A stretch of 7,563 bases of DNA, taken from contig JAJXVP010000041.1 of assembly GCA_021782055.1 (NCBI GenBank), forward strand, positions 1-7,563, in the 5' to 3' direction. How positions within the stretch are numbered: position 1 is the first letter of the stretch; every line of letters starts with the position of its first letter. The notes beneath the pieces were generated by a model that made no database searches, was not told the origin of the DNA, and was given only the letters and a program-made list of their open reading frames with translations. Source of the stretch: a bacterium (lineage in GTDB: Bacteria > Spirochaetota > Spirochaetia > JABEVK01). The position numbers were made by a program, and so were the translations under genes. Positions 7,544 to 7,563 of the stretch are shown here, piece after piece.

Positions 7544-7563
7544 CGTTCAGAGGCGGTTCTGTC

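Overview
This is a bacterial chromosomal window of mixed history. Start codons are preceded by Shine-Dalgarno sequences, and TTG and GTG starts are common. The taxon cannot be fixed from the sequence. The gene families (YqhC-like AraC regulator, aldo-keto reductases, zinc alcohol dehydrogenase, YhhW-like pirin) are widespread in Gram-negative and some other bacteria.

Positions 1-1760 look like a worn accessory segment, visibly richer in A+T between about 610 and 1550. It holds a Crp/Fnr-like sensor domain interrupted by a stop, a small DUF6922-like gene with a probable frameshift, a RelE/ParE-type toxin with no visible antitoxin, and a self-inhibited (class III) Fic AMP-transferase whose 3' end overlaps that of the toxin gene by 6 bp. 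Next comes a scar of an IS21-family element: an IstB Walker A fragment fused in frame to the end of the araC-type gene, and what looks like the element's right end, which appears to supply the -35 box for fic.

Positions 1719-5805 are a healthy-looking carbonyl-reduction locus. A YqhC-like AraC regulator (minus strand) diverges from three closely spaced genes: an AKR13/YakC-like aldo-keto reductase, a DkgA/YvgN-like aldo-keto reductase and a zinc-dependent medium-chain dehydrogenase. By analogy with E. coli yqhC controlling yqhD-dkgA, this set probably reduces toxic aldehydes or dicarbonyls with NADPH under control of the regulator. Direct half-site repeats in the intergenic region are candidate operators.

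Positions 5843-7563 hold a LuxR-type regulator broken by three apparent frameshifts. Its N-terminal part resembles a catalytically dead HtrA/trypsin-like domain. A divergent pirin (YhhW-like cupin) gene follows, with a perfect 9-bp inverted repeat 27 bp upstream of its start that is a likely operator. No tRNA, rRNA, CRISPR array or strong intrinsic terminator was seen.
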